Of a DNA stretch of 64,000 nt, positions 33,462 to 46,500 are shown piece by piece. This DNA comes from Elgaria multicarinata webbii (lineage: Eukaryota > Chordata > Lepidosauria > Squamata > Anguidae). Location of the stretch: NCBI RefSeq assembly GCF_023053635.1, contig NC_086183.1, positions 31,229,501 to 31,293,500 on the forward strand. The letters are read 5' to 3'. The notes under the pieces were generated by a model. That model worked only from the letters and a program-made list of their open reading frames with translations, searched no databases and was not told where the DNA came from. Within the stretch, counting starts at the first letter, position 1; every line of letters begins with the position of its first letter. The position numbers were made by a program, and so were the translations under genes.

Positions 33462-33712
33462 CCTTTAGACGCCAGGTGAAGACCTTTTTATTCTCCCAGC
33501 ATTTTAACAGTCTGTAAATAAATTTTAACTTGGTGTGTTAAATTTGTAATTTTGCATTGCTGCTGTTTTTATCTGGTTGAGCTTTTAGATTGTATTTTAT
33601 AGTATGGTTTTATACTTTGAATGGTTTTAATTTTTGTGAACAACCCAGAGAGCTCCGGCTATTGGGCGGTATAGAAATGTAATAAATAAATAAATAAATA
33701 AATAAATAAATT
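33462..33712 (+). mobile_element. L2-like LINE 3' end
   Basis: Close copy of 6815-7069, ending GGGCGGTATAGAAATGTAAT then (AATA)n. Confidence 0.85.
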
Positions 33713-34176
33713 GTATAGCTCCTTGTTCCAGCATTCCATTAATTTAAAACGATCACAGAATCAGAGTTTGCACGGGGCAGAATTTTGCTGTGTGTTATTT
33801 TACCTCAAAGCAGCCACCTGATCACAAAAGACCCGGCTGTGTGATCGCAGGGAAGAGGGGAACCCGGCCTGATCCGATGCTTGTTTACCCAGAGGTAAGC
33901 ACCGCTGCGTTCGATTGTCTTACTCCCAGGTACATATGCACGGGATTGCTGCTGTAGTGAAGAGAAGGTCGGTATGTCCTTTGTTTTAACCCTTTTACGG
34001 TTGTATTTCCGTTGTTTTGCTTGAGCTATTTTGGAATACAAATAATATAAATATAAATAAGCAAAGAAATAAAGGAAGAACCCACATATCTTTTAGAGCA
34101 CAATAAAAGCAGTCTTTAATCTTTGTCAAAATGATCTCTCCTTTTCACAGAGTGCTGAGCGGGTTTAGCATTTGTT

Positions 34177-34182
34177 TTTATT
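34177..34182 (-). terminator. ECH1: Polyadenylation signal of ECH1
   Basis: This is AATAAA on the minus strand, about 275 bases after the ECH1 stop codon. Confidence 0.65.
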
Positions 34183-34456
34183 CGACTGCTAACGTTCACA
34201 TTTGGAAGAAGCACCGGTTTCGTAGACGCTTGGCCTCTCCCACCTTGCCCTAATGCGAAGGAGGCGCCACAGCCCCCCTCCCCCCATGCAGTCCATTGGC
34301 TTCAAAGGCACGCGTGGCTCGGCCACTGTTCAAAGGCACGCGACCCCCATCCTCTCGCAGGGGCCCGGAGCCCAGTCGAAGCCCCACGCGAAGCAGCAGG
34401 CTGACCCTGCTCGCTTCTGCAGGGCCTTGGCTGCCTCCCAAAGCCAGGCAGTGCTG

Positions 34457-34561
34457 CTACAGCTTGGAGTAGGTGACCTGTTTGGGAGTCTTCTTCTCCA
34501 GGGCGGCTTGGGCGGACTTGACGAGGTCCTCCGTCTGCAGCATACTCATGTTCCAGGTGGC
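34457..34561 (-). CDS. ECH1: ECH1 exon 10
   Basis: The acceptor is TTTGTCCTCCAG. It encodes [20 protein letters not shown] and ends in YSKL then TAG. Confidence 0.97.
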   Translation of the reverse strand, partial: ATWNMSMLQTEDLVKSAQAALEKKTPKQVTYSKL

Positions 34562-37500
34562 CTGGAGGACAAAACGAGGCAGAATCAGGATGGGGGTCCA
34601 GGACAGGCAAGGGGAACTTTCCTGCCAGCGAGGGCTGAGAAGGTCCGAGGCGGATCAAAGGTCCCGGTCCAGCTCGGCACAGTCTACTGGCAACGGCCAG
34701 CCGAAAGCAAAGGCCGAGTGAATGCTAGAGGAACTGGAAAGAACATCTGGAGGCAAGGGGGCACAGCAGCTCCCAAATGTGCAGATTGTGCTTCCAGCTA
34801 TCCTAAAGAATCACTGGCAAGCCGTACTTCGATCCAGGCCTTTTCGAACCATCAGTGCTACCGGCTACTAAGCCTGCCTCTGTGGCAATGAGTTCCACAT
34901 CCTGCTTGTGATGCTGTGAAAAGCAACACCTCCTCCACTTTGTCCTAAACCTCACACTCTTGAGTTTCAACAAATGATTGTGGGGGTTTGGGAGGGCATC
35001 AACGGTTCTTCCCTATTCACCCTATCCCCAGCTTTTGTGGGGGGTTTTGTGGATAGTGACCCCTTTTAGACATCTTAATTTAAAATCAAGAACATAGTTC
35101 CTAGTCCTCATGACAGGGCACAAATACAACTGAAGATGTGGAGGCAATGATCTGGTTTGCAGGTAACAACAACTGCAATAAATAAATAAACTCAGAGGAC
35201 GAATTGAGTATGGGTTGTTGTTACATGCGAACCCTGCACTATGGTTGTTAACCACAAAGACCTCAAACAAACCATGGGTTCCCTTCCTGGGCGATTCATG
35301 ATTAGCAAGCCATAGTTAAAACATACTGCAATCCACAACAACAATCCACAATTCCACAACAGTCCTTACTCATGATGGTTGTTACAACCTAGCCAGCGTG
35401 AAGTTCCAGTTTGGGGAAGTCATCTAGAGAAGGTGAACACCTAATAGCCAGGAGAAATGACTCCCCTCTGTTCATAGTTCCACATCATTTTCTTTATCAT
35501 CAGGAACCTTCTGTTGACTGCAAGTCAGTTGCGTACATTAGGGATTTTACGGCACAGCCGCTACACCAAGTCCAAGACAGAACCTAGAATTCGGCAGCCA
35601 AGATGCCCCCAAATTTATCACCTTCTCAGTGAACATAGGGGCAAGAGTGAAACCCGTTAGCGAGTTGTAAGAGCCTGCTTTAAATGGAAACCATTCAGCC
35701 CAGTATAGTCAGTTCCAACAGGCAACATCAACAATCCAGGACTTTTCCCAGTTCTGCTCCGTGACATAGAGATGCCCTGCAAAGCACCCGCTCCACCCAC
35801 TAGGCACTCACTCACCATATACTTCAGGCCTTCAGACACTGGATGGTCCCTGGAGTAGACCAGATTGACCTTGGTGCCTTGCACTGCAACCGGGCTCTTG
35901 CTGGCAATCTCAGAAGCCAAGTCGAAGACGCTCTGCATCATGGCTTCCTTGTCTTGGAACACACGGCTGGGGGAACAGAGCTGGTTGGTTAAGCTAGCGA
36001 CAAATGTTATAAATTAAGTCACGCTTGAGTAAAGTAGTTTCTGTTTCCTCTTAGTTGTCTTTGTCCTAAGCTAAAAAGACCCAAATGCTTTAACTCAGCT
36101 TTCTCCAACCTGGAGTTCTCCAGGCAGATTGGACAATAACTCCTATTATACCAGTGGTTCTCAACCTTCCTAATGCCGCGATCCTTTAATACAGTTCCTC
36201 ATGTTGTGGTGACCCCCAACCATAAAATTATTTTCGTTGCTACTTCATAACTAATTTTGCTACTGTTATGAATCGTAATGTAAATATCTGATATGCAGGA
36301 TGTATTTTCATTGTTACAAATTGAACATAATTAAAGCATAGTGATTAATCACAAAAACAATATGTAATTATATATTGTGAAATATTTATTTCTAATTACA
36401 AATAAATGTCATCACGCCGGGCACTCGTATGTGGGCGGACCCTCCTAGAGATGGATAGAGGAGCGGTGTCTCGGTTCCTAAGACCATTGGAAATATGTGT
36501 TTTCCGATGGTCTTAGGCGACCCCTGTGAAAGGGTCGTTCGACCCCCAAAGGGGTCGCGACCCACAGGTTGAGAAACGCTGTATTATACTGTCCATCCTG
36601 GCTGGGTATGATGGGAGCTGTATTCCAACCATCTGGAGAGCAGTGGGATTGGGGAAGGCTGCTTTGAGTTTAGCCTTTCCTCAGGGTGAAAGAATTCTAC
36701 CCCTAGATAATTTCAGCTGCCTTCTTTGATCTCTTTCCCATCTTCTGAGTATCCTTTCAGAGAGAGAGAGAGAGAGGGCTATGGGAACCGGGCCTGCTTA
36801 GCCTGGAGAAGAGAAGTTTGAGGGGAGACATGATAGCGCTCTTCAAGTGCTTGAAAGGCTGTCACACCGAGGAGGGCCAGGATTTCTTCTCGATCCTCCC
36901 AGAGTGCAGGACACGGAATAACAGGCTCATGGAATCATAGAATAATAGAGTTGGAAGGGGCCTCTCAGGCCATCGAGTCCAACCCCCTGCTCAATGCAGG
37001 AATCCACCTTAAAGCATCCCTGACAGATGGCTGTCCAGCTGCCTCTTGAAGGCCAGTTTCCATGGGGATGCTTCCAAAATGTCCACTCCATGGTTAGCTG
37101 CCCCAGATTAGCTGATACCTTTTGCAAGTTCATAGAATCATAGAATAGCAGAGTTGGAAGGGGCCTACAAGGCCATCAAGTCCAACCCCCTGCTCAAGGC
37201 AGGACTCCACCCTAAAGCATCCCTGACAGATGGTTGTCCAGCTGCCTCTTGAAGGCCTCTAGTGTGGGAGAGGCCACCACCTCCCTAGGTCACTGGTTCC
37301 TAGAATCATAGAATAGCAGAGTTGGAAGGGGCCTACAAGGCCATTGAGTCCAACCCCCTGCCCAGTGCAGGAATCCACCCTAAAGCATACCTGACAGATG
37401 GCTGTCCAGCTGCCTCTTGAAGGCCTCCAGTGTGGGAGAGCTCAAGTTACAGGAAGCCAGACTCCGGCTGGACATCAGTAAAAACATCCTGACTGTTAGA

Positions 37501-40500
37501 GCAGTATGACAATGGAACTAGTGACCTAGGGAGGTGGTGGGCTCTCCCAACCTAGAGGCCTTCAAGAGGCAGCTGGACAGCCATTTGTCAGGGATGCTTT
37601 AAGGTGGATTCCTGTATTGAGCAGGGGGTTGGACTCGATGGCCTTAGAGGCCCCTTCCAACTCTACTATTCTATAATTCTGGGCATTCAAGGTGCGGCTG
37701 CAGCATAGATTTACAGAGCACTCTGTTGCTATTTGCCATTCTAATTTATAGCTCAATCCCTTAACAATTTCAAACAAGTTCCCACAGAAGCATTGTCTGA
37801 GGACAAGAACAGCTTCCTTCGAGAGAGGTTTGCAGCCACGGAGGAAGCACTGTTATCAGAAGGAGAGGTAGGTCAGGCATTCAGAGGCACGCATACCTGA
37901 CTAGGCCGCTGTTCTCAGCTTCTGGCGCCATCAGTTTCCTGGCAGTAAAAGCCAGCTCATTCACCAGGCTGGGGAGCAGAAAGACGTCAAAGTCAGGAGA
38001 GCGTCTCGTTCGTCGGGAAAGGTAGAGGGCATTTTTTTCTGGGAAAGAAAAGCCGCCTGCAGGTTGAAACCGCCTGTCCGCCGTCCATCCCACTAACTCT
38101 TCTTGGGGCTTCAACCCTCCCAAGGATATTGAGTTGGCTTCCCACGTGGGACCCCTTGAAACTCCCATAATGCAACCTTCTGCTGATTGGAGCATGGAAT
38201 TCTGGGATGTGGTGTCCCCACCGCCTCTCTTGCTGAAGAGCCTGGGTTAACAGTTTTAAACTTTTGTAAACCGCCCAGGGAGTTTCCGTTATAGGGCAGT
38301 ATATAAATGTAATAAATTCTCATCATCATCATCAACAACACAGCTGTCCCTCCAAGCCAGGGAAAGGCGCTCTTTCTTCCTCTCTTTCGAGGTACGAGAC
38401 AAAGGAAGCGACGGAAGCGGAAATGAAGTCAAGCACTGACCTCTGATTTCCAATGATGCGCGGCAACCGTTGCAGCGTGCCAACGTCGGCCGCCAGACCA
38501 ATGTCCACTTCCTGGGGAGGGAAAGCAGAAGCATGTTCAGACATTTAAAGGGCAGGGAAGGAAAAGGGCAGGGACCTATGAATTGAAATAAAGGGTTGGT
38601 GATGGGTGGAGGGGGAGACAGGTGGGGCCGCCGAGTCAGGGGAAGGCGAAACACGGGCGCATCTCCCACAACGCACCTTCACCTGGAACCAGGCGTCCTG
38701 GGTGCAGTAGCGGATATCGCAGGCCGAGATGAGATCCACACCTGCCAAGAGAACAAAACTGATTTGTTCGGTGCGTTTACGTCTTTCGGTACCTTCCTTT
38801 CTTCCATCGTGGGACTCAAGGAAGCTGGCATGAGGTTCCAAGGTGGTCTCCCTGCTAGAAGTTGGACTTCAACAAGCATTGTCTCGCTAGGTTTATTGGC
38901 CACCAAGAGGGTGCGGTAGTTCTAGTTAGCAGGGAGTCCCTGCCTGATCCTTCTCTCTGCTATCTTTTGAGCATGTCTGTGTTGGGAATACCATTACTTC
39001 CATTTCTTTTTCCCCACAATCCCCTCTCCCTCCACAAAGGGCTGCCACACAGCTGCTCTCTCTCTCTCTCTCTCTCTCCTCCAATTTAGTTAGACAGAAC
39101 GAGGCTTTCCTATCCAATGTATTTCCCCCCAATAAATATGTTTGTCTTTTAAGATAAACACCAGTCTCCCTTTGTGTCTTCTTTCTCTCTCCAAGCCCGC
39201 ATGCTCTGCTGTGCAAAGCTAATCCCAACACTCCCGTCCAGACACTGACCAGACTCAGACCTAGTTAAGCTTCCGCAGGGTGGTTGCGTTACATGTACAA
39301 ACTGGGACATCACAGCTCTTACATCCTAGGGGAATTTACCAATGCAACATGAGCCCTTTTCTTTGGCATTTCCATGCTGAGGGCCCTCTGTATGAACAGG
39401 GTGTAGAAGCAGACTTCCTGAGAATAGCCACTTTTTCATTTATTAAAGAAACAGCAAGTTTCTAGTCCCTTATGATTGAAAAAAAATGTTTAAAAGCAGC
39501 CTTCCTCAACCTGGGGCGCTCCAGATGTGTTGGACTGCATCTCCCAGAATGCCCCAGCCAGCTGGCTGGGGCATTCTGGGAGTTGTAGTCCAACACATCT
39601 GGAGCGCCCCAGGTTGAGGAAGGCTGCTCTATGGTTACTTGTCTTTTTAATAGCTAATTGTATGCTCAGTCCTTTTGTATGTAATTTTTGTTGGAATGGT
39701 CTATTGACTGCAATAAACTGTTGAGAATATATATACAGCATGACAACACTGCCCCCTGCTGTTGGACAACCTGAGGCAAGAGTTTGACAATAGCCGAGCT
39801 CCAAAGATTTTAGGTAGGAATTGTTCCAGCCCCGCAGAGGATCGAATCCGCATGCAATGCAGGCGCTCTACCACTGAGCCACGGTCACTCTCAGATTGGG
39901 TTCATGGCTGCCGGTTGCTAATCACTAACCCCAAACTGCTGTAGTTGGGGATGGGGGAACAGGGGGCGTGACGTTCTTTGGAGTACAGCTGCGTCTGAGT
40001 CCCAGGGCTCACCTGCTCCGACGCAGGCTCCGTGGACGGCCACAACGACGGGTTTTGGGCACTAAAAGAGAGAGGTGCAATTAGCCACGGAAGACGGAGG
40101 CTTCTCAGCGAGGGCATCCCAGCCACGGAGATAACTCACCCACAACAACTGGGATCGTTTAGCTTGGAAAAAAGGAGGCTAAGGGGAGGCATGATAGAGG
40201 GGTACAACATTATGCCTGGGGTGGAGAAGGTGGAAAGGGAGACCTTTTTCTCCCTCTCTCAAAATACTAGATCCCAAGTCCCATCAAGCTGATGGGTGGG
40301 AAAACCAGGACAGATAAGAGGAAGGGCCTCTTCACACAGCGCAGAGTTAAACTATGGAACTCACTGCCACGGGATGTAGTGATGGCCACCCATTTAGCTG
40401 GATTTAAAAGTGGGTTGGATAAATCCCAGGAGAAGGCTATCCCATGGCTACTAGCCCTGAGGGTTGTGTGCTACCTCCAGTATCCGAGGCAATAAGCCTG

Positions 40501-43500
40501 TGTGCACTTGTTGCTAGGGAACATGGGTGGGAGGGTGCTGTTGCCCTGTTTTTTGCTACCTCCAGTATCTGAGGTAGTAAGCCTGTGCGCACCTGTTGCT
40601 GGGGAACATGGGCGGGAGGGTGCTGTTGCACCACAGAATCATAGAATAGCAGAGTTGGAAGGGGCCTACAAGGCCATCGAGTCCAACCCCCTGCTCAATG
40701 CAGAAATCCATCCTAAAGCATCCCTGACAGATGGTTGTCCAGCTGCCTCTTGAAGGCCTTGAGTGTGGGAGAGCCCACAACCTCCCTAGGTAACTGATTC
40801 CATTGTCGTACTGCTCTAACAGTCAGGAAGTTTTTCCTGATGTCCAGCTGGAATCTGGCTTCCTTTAACTTGAGCCCGTTGTTCCGTGTCCTGCACTCTA
40901 GGACGATCGAGAAAAGATCCTGACCCTCCTCTGTGTGACAACCTTTTAAGTATTTGAAGAGTGCTCTCATGTCTCCCCTCAGTCTTCTCTTCTCCAGGCT
41001 AAACATGCCCAGTTCTTTCAGTCTCTCTTCATAGGGCTTTGTTTCCAGACCCCTGATCATCCTGGTTGCCCTCCTCTGAAAACGAAACATGTCCTGCTTT
41101 GTTGGTCCTTGGCCTACGTGAACAGAATGCTGGGCCCTTGGTCTGACCCAGCAGGGCTCTTCTGATGTTCTTACCTTCTCCAGCACGGTGAAGGTTTCTT
41201 GATACCCCCGGATCTTCCTGCGCAGGTTCCAAGCCTTCCTCGCCATGTCATCTCCCTGTGCCATCAGGATCTCGCTGCCCATTTCCATCAGATCAATGCC
41301 TGCAGGGTAGCATGATTGGAATGTGAGAAAATGAGCGCCCGCCCGCATTGCTCTGACCTAAACAACATGTCAGCTGCTTATTCAATGCCACTATTCGCCC
41401 CAGAGAAGCTCTGCTTTTTGCCAAAGGAGGCCAGGTTTCAAGCTACATCTTGTGCAGCAGCAGCAGCAGCAACATCTTGTGCAAAAGAATGGCGGTTGAA
41501 GGAAAAGAGGGAAAAAGCACCACGAAAAAGGCTATAAGAAAAAGAGGCTACTAGCTCTGGTGCTATGAAATGGCAAAAGAAATTTCTTTATTTTTATCCG
41601 AAATATAAAAATGTTCAAAAAAAATATTTGAATATTTTTTATATTTCGGATAAAAATAAAGACATTTCTTTTGACATTTCATAGCACCAAAGCTAGTAGC
41701 CTCTTTTTCTTATAGCAAAAGAATGAGAACAGGGGTGGGAACCTCCACAGGGGCCAATTTCACGCCCGCCCGCCCCGGACAGGGGCTGCCCTCCTCCCTG
41801 GAACTGCTACTGCTGCGTCGAAGATTTTCCCGTCCCAATTCAGCAGCAGTGGCAAAGAAGGGTCAAGTTTTCTTAAGAACAAGGCGCACAATTCCACAGG
41901 TCTGTCTTAAGTTAAACTGATGCTTTTTTTGCCACCATCACACTGTCTAATTTTGGCCAAAAACCAACCATTACTTCTTCTTTTTTGCACTCCCCGTGGC
42001 AAACGTTGGATGTGGAGGAATTGGACAACCTGTGGCCTATGGAACAACACAGGAGCTTCCTGTCCTAAAGGGGAAAGGTCCTTACAGACCTCAGAGCCTT
42101 TTCGACCTACCTGAAGTGAATGTTTTCCCGGCACCAGATATCACCACCGTATGACATTCTGAGTCTTGAGCGACTTTGTTGAAGCACTCGACCATCTCTC
42201 TATAGCAGGGGAAAGCAGAGAGAGAGAGAGAGAGAAGGAGGCAGGCAGGCAGGTTGGTAGCTCCTGCTGCCAACTTGAAAACAGACACGTAGGGGTTGTG
42301 GGGAAAGACGCCACTTCACTGCAACTGCGAAACACATTTAGGTATGTCTCACCAAACAAGTCTTCAAAACAATCTCAACTTATGTCGCACCACGGAGAAG
42401 TGACAGCCTATAGAACAGTGTGCTAGGCTATTTTGGGCAGGGTTCAGGGAAGGAAGTGGACCACATCACTTGTCAAGTTTGCACTGGGGGCAGCGTCAGC
42501 AGCCATCTATAATACCACCGACGGAGTTCATAGAATCATAGAACAGTAGTGTTGGAAGGGGCCTCTAAGGCCATCGAGTCCAACCCCCTGCTCAAGCATC
42601 CCTGACAGATGGTTGTCCAGTTGCCTCTTGAAGGCCTTGAGTGTGGGAGAGCCCACAGCCTCCCTAGGTCATTGGTTCCACTGTCGTACTGCTCTAATCG
42701 TCAGGAAGTTTTTCCTGATGTCCAGCCGGAATCTGGCTTCCTGTCACTTGAGCCCGTTATTCCGTGTCCTGCCCTCTGGGAGGATCGAGAAGAGATCCTG
42801 GCCCTCCTCTGTGTGACCACCTTCTAAGTATTTGAAGAGTGCCATCATGTCTCCCCCTAAATCTTCTCTTCTCCAGGCTAAACATGCCCAGTTGTTTCAG
42901 TCTCTCCTCATAGGGCTTTGTTTCCAGACCCCTGATCATCCTGGTTGCCTTCCTCTGAACACGCTCCAGCTTGTCAAAACTGCTTTAAGGCTTTGCAGTC
43001 CCCCCACATGTGCAAAAAGAAGCCCCTCTCATCGCACCCTCTCCAGCACAGCGGGGAGATAGAGCTCGTTATGCATGGAAGTTGGATTGGGGTTTTATGC
43101 CAATATGCCATCTTAGTAACCCCTTTAGGGCTGCCTCCTGAATATGGGACGATCTAGTTCTAAGTGGAGGGTTTGTCCATATTTGCTTCCACATGTCATC
43201 TTCTATTTGCATAGGTAGGTCTGCTTCCCATGTTTTCCAGTGCCAGGGAGGAGCCTCCCACTTTAGCAATAAATCATAAATTGCTGAGGTCAAACCCTTA
43301 TCTTTTCCCTTGGGGCCTAAACATAAGTGTTCAAAGGCAGTGAGGGGGCGGAGATCTACTCCCTGGCCAAACCTGTAGTTTAGAAAAGTTCTTACTTGCC
43401 ACAGTTGGAACCAGGTAGGTTTAATGCCGTTTAACTTTTCTTTTAGCTTCCTATCATTAATTACTCACTCCTTATCTATAAAGTCTCTCAAGCAATATTC

Positions 43501-46500
43501 TTCCTGTTCCACCCTGCAAACTTGGCAGATTTATCACAGGCCATGTTCAGAAGACACCTTAAATCATGGCTTTAACCATGATGGTTAAGCCAGAAAGCCG
43601 GGCTGTGTTCAGAAGACACGTTAAACCATGGCTTTAACCACGATAGTTAAGTTAGAAAGCCGGGCTGTGTTCAGAAGACACCTTAAACCATGGCTTTAAC
43701 CATGATAGTTAAGCTAGAAAGCCAGGCTGTGTTCAGAAGACACCTTAAACCATGGCTTTAACCATGATGGTTAAGTTAGAAAGCCGGGCTGTGTTCAGAA
43801 GACACAGCTCAAAAGGAATCTCCCACTATGGAACCTCTCGCAATGAAGAAGGGACACCTTCTTCAGAGCCAGGGGCTGCTATACATTCCTGTTACCTCCA
43901 GAAGGCGGCATTCATGGCGTTCCTTTTCTCCGGTCGGTTGAGCTCCACATGCAACACTTTCTCTCGCACCCGCTCCAGCTTCAGGGTCTCATAGCTGTCC
44001 ACAGAACTCCGCTTCTCCTGCTGCTGTGGCGACATGATCCTAAAACTGCGGCAGGAAGCCGTCTGGACGGACAGATCTGGGAGCAGAAATGAATTAATAG
44101 TAGTGGGCAAGCCCTTGGCTTGATTCAGAATGGGCTCAAGTAAAAGATGCGAGTTTTCTAGGGGAAGGATAATTGTCCAGAGGTGGAGCACGTGCTCTGT
44201 ATGCAGAAGGGTCCAGGTTCAGCTGAGCTACGTCTGACTTGGTATACAGCAACTTTGTGTTTAAGGATTTTTCCTCCTCAAGCCCATTCCAAAGCTTCCA
44301 AAGCTTTGAACATTGGGAAGCTTTTCTTTGCTTCCAAGAAATCATTCTTCTTAACAGATCTGCTTGTCTGTTTCCAATGAATTAAAAAGAAACAAACCCC
44401 AAAGGCTATGGCAAGGTGACCATATAGGAATAATCCATACATTACACGTGTCAGAAAATATTTTAAAAACGACACGCTAAAGATGATCGGAATAGTTAGG
44501 TGGTCTGGAGGGAAATGCATTTAGCAAGTGGTCGTGGAGAGGTCAAATCACTTTTTAAAACAACTGTATAAAAGGATGCCAGCTGGTGATAGCAACTCCT
44601 GCTTTAGCTAATCACTTTTGGCACACACATTTGAAAAGTCTGCTTTTCATAGAATCATAGAATCATAAAATCATAGAATAGCAGAGTTGGAAGGGGCCTA
44701 CAAGGCCATCGAGTCCAACCCCCTGCTCAATGCAGGAATCCACCCTAAAGCGTCCCTGGCAGATGGTTGTCCAGCTGCCTCTTGAAGGCCTCTAGTGTGG
44801 GAGAGCCCACAACCTCACCAGGCAACTGATAGCTGCTTCATCCCGTACTCTGAGGTGTAGGATGCAATTATAGAAGAAGCAGAAAAATGCCAGCTTTGAG
44901 AAAGCTTTAAATGGAAAGCACTCCAGCTTCATGAACAAATTATTTGAGCCAAAGATATTTAGCAAAACCAATCTAGGTTGATGTTCCTGAGTAGACCTAA
45001 GGTTAATAATATAAGGCCACGCAGATGGTGTTGGACTGCAAGTCCCATGAGCCCTATGCAGCACAGCCAATCATGAGATGTAACCCAATAACATCTGAAG
45101 GGCCGCAAGTTGACCACCCCAGATTTAAACATTTTTTCCTCTCCCCACCCCCAAATTAAACCAGCAAAACTATGCCATGTAATAACAGGAGTTCAGGTTG
45201 TCACAACTCCTCCAGCATTCCAGAAACTATTTCAACAGCACAAGCATTTACACTTGAGTAACTTTTGCCCTTCTGGGACAGAGAGAACTCCAGACCTGCA
45301 CCATTATTCTCTCTGTTCCTGATAGTTCAGGAAATGAAGACCTTCCCCCCAGGATGACCTTCAAACTGCAACTCAAGTCAGAGATAATTTACAGACGTGA
45401 GTAGCCATTACAAGGCTTGTCTCATTATTTTAACTCTAAACAGAAAGGAAGTTTTAAACTGGGAATATAGAAAGCTGTCTTACACGGAGTTGAAGCATTG
45501 ATCCGTCTAGTCCGATATTGACCTGGTTTACATGTAACGACAATCCATAGTACAGATTGTTATTGAATCTTGGATTGTTGTTACATGTGAACTCTGCACT
45601 ATGGTTTAATTATTGGTTGTTAACCACAAACAACCCAGAGTTCACAACCCAATGAAAAAAGAGTTCTCTTCTTTAACCACAAACAACCCATAGTTAAACC
45701 ATACTGCACATAGTTAAACCATGTCTGCACATAATAATAACCCACAATTCAACAACCCACAATTCAACCCATTCTCTGGGTTGTCGTTACACGTGAAGCA
45801 GGGCTGACTAGCAACAGCTGTTCAGAATGTCAGGCAAAGGACTTTCCTATCACCTACTACCCAAGATCCTTCTAACTGGAGATGCCAGGGGTTCACAGTA
45901 TACATGCAAAGTCATGTGCTCTGCCCTTGTCCAAACAACAAATAGTCACAGCTAGGACACAAACAAGGAGGCTGTGTGCAGAGGGGGTGAGATTGACCTC
46001 CATTCAAGTGAAGTTCATCTGCATGCAATGGGAGGAGGAGGAGAAATCCTGGCCATTTTGGGTGGGGTGAATCCTGGCCATCTTGTTTTGTAATTTCACT
46101 TCAGGTGAGAGCGTCACTGGGGAGCTGATTACACTCCCTAAATAAGCTAGGGAACTATCTCCCTAGATCAGACCAAAGGTCTATCCTGTTGAAGAGTTCT
46201 GGAAATCTCCAAAGTTTGCTTACTGTTTTGTAACATTTTGATGTATTGCTCAACTGTGATTTTTGTAGCCAGTTGGGTGAACATAGAAGAGCCAGCGGCC
46301 AACCAGCTGCCTACGGGGAACCCACAATCAGGACATGAGTGCAAATGCACCCTCCCACCCATGTTCCCCAGCAACTGGTATTGAGACGTAGGCTGTCTCT
46401 GATCCTGGTAATAATATACAGCCATCAAACTAGTAGCCACTGCTAGCCTTCTCCTCCATGAATGCGTCCAACCCCCTTTTAAAGCCATCCAGACTGGTGT

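Larger units (their letters stand above)
27300..34150. other. Intergenic spacer between LGALS4 and ECH1
   Basis: No host exon is recognised. Most of it is listed repeats (MITE 27774, L2 pieces 29162, 30020, 31085 and 33462, SINEs 30505 and 32945). The stretches 27950-29150, 29645-30010 and 31800-32940 show no recognisable feature beyond a (CA)n at 28080-28103. Confidence 0.6.

Noticed and set aside
43545-43805. Regular 62-bp repeats as a CRISPR-like array
   Set aside because: The units are contiguous without spacers, and this is vertebrate DNA. It is an ordinary tandem repeat.
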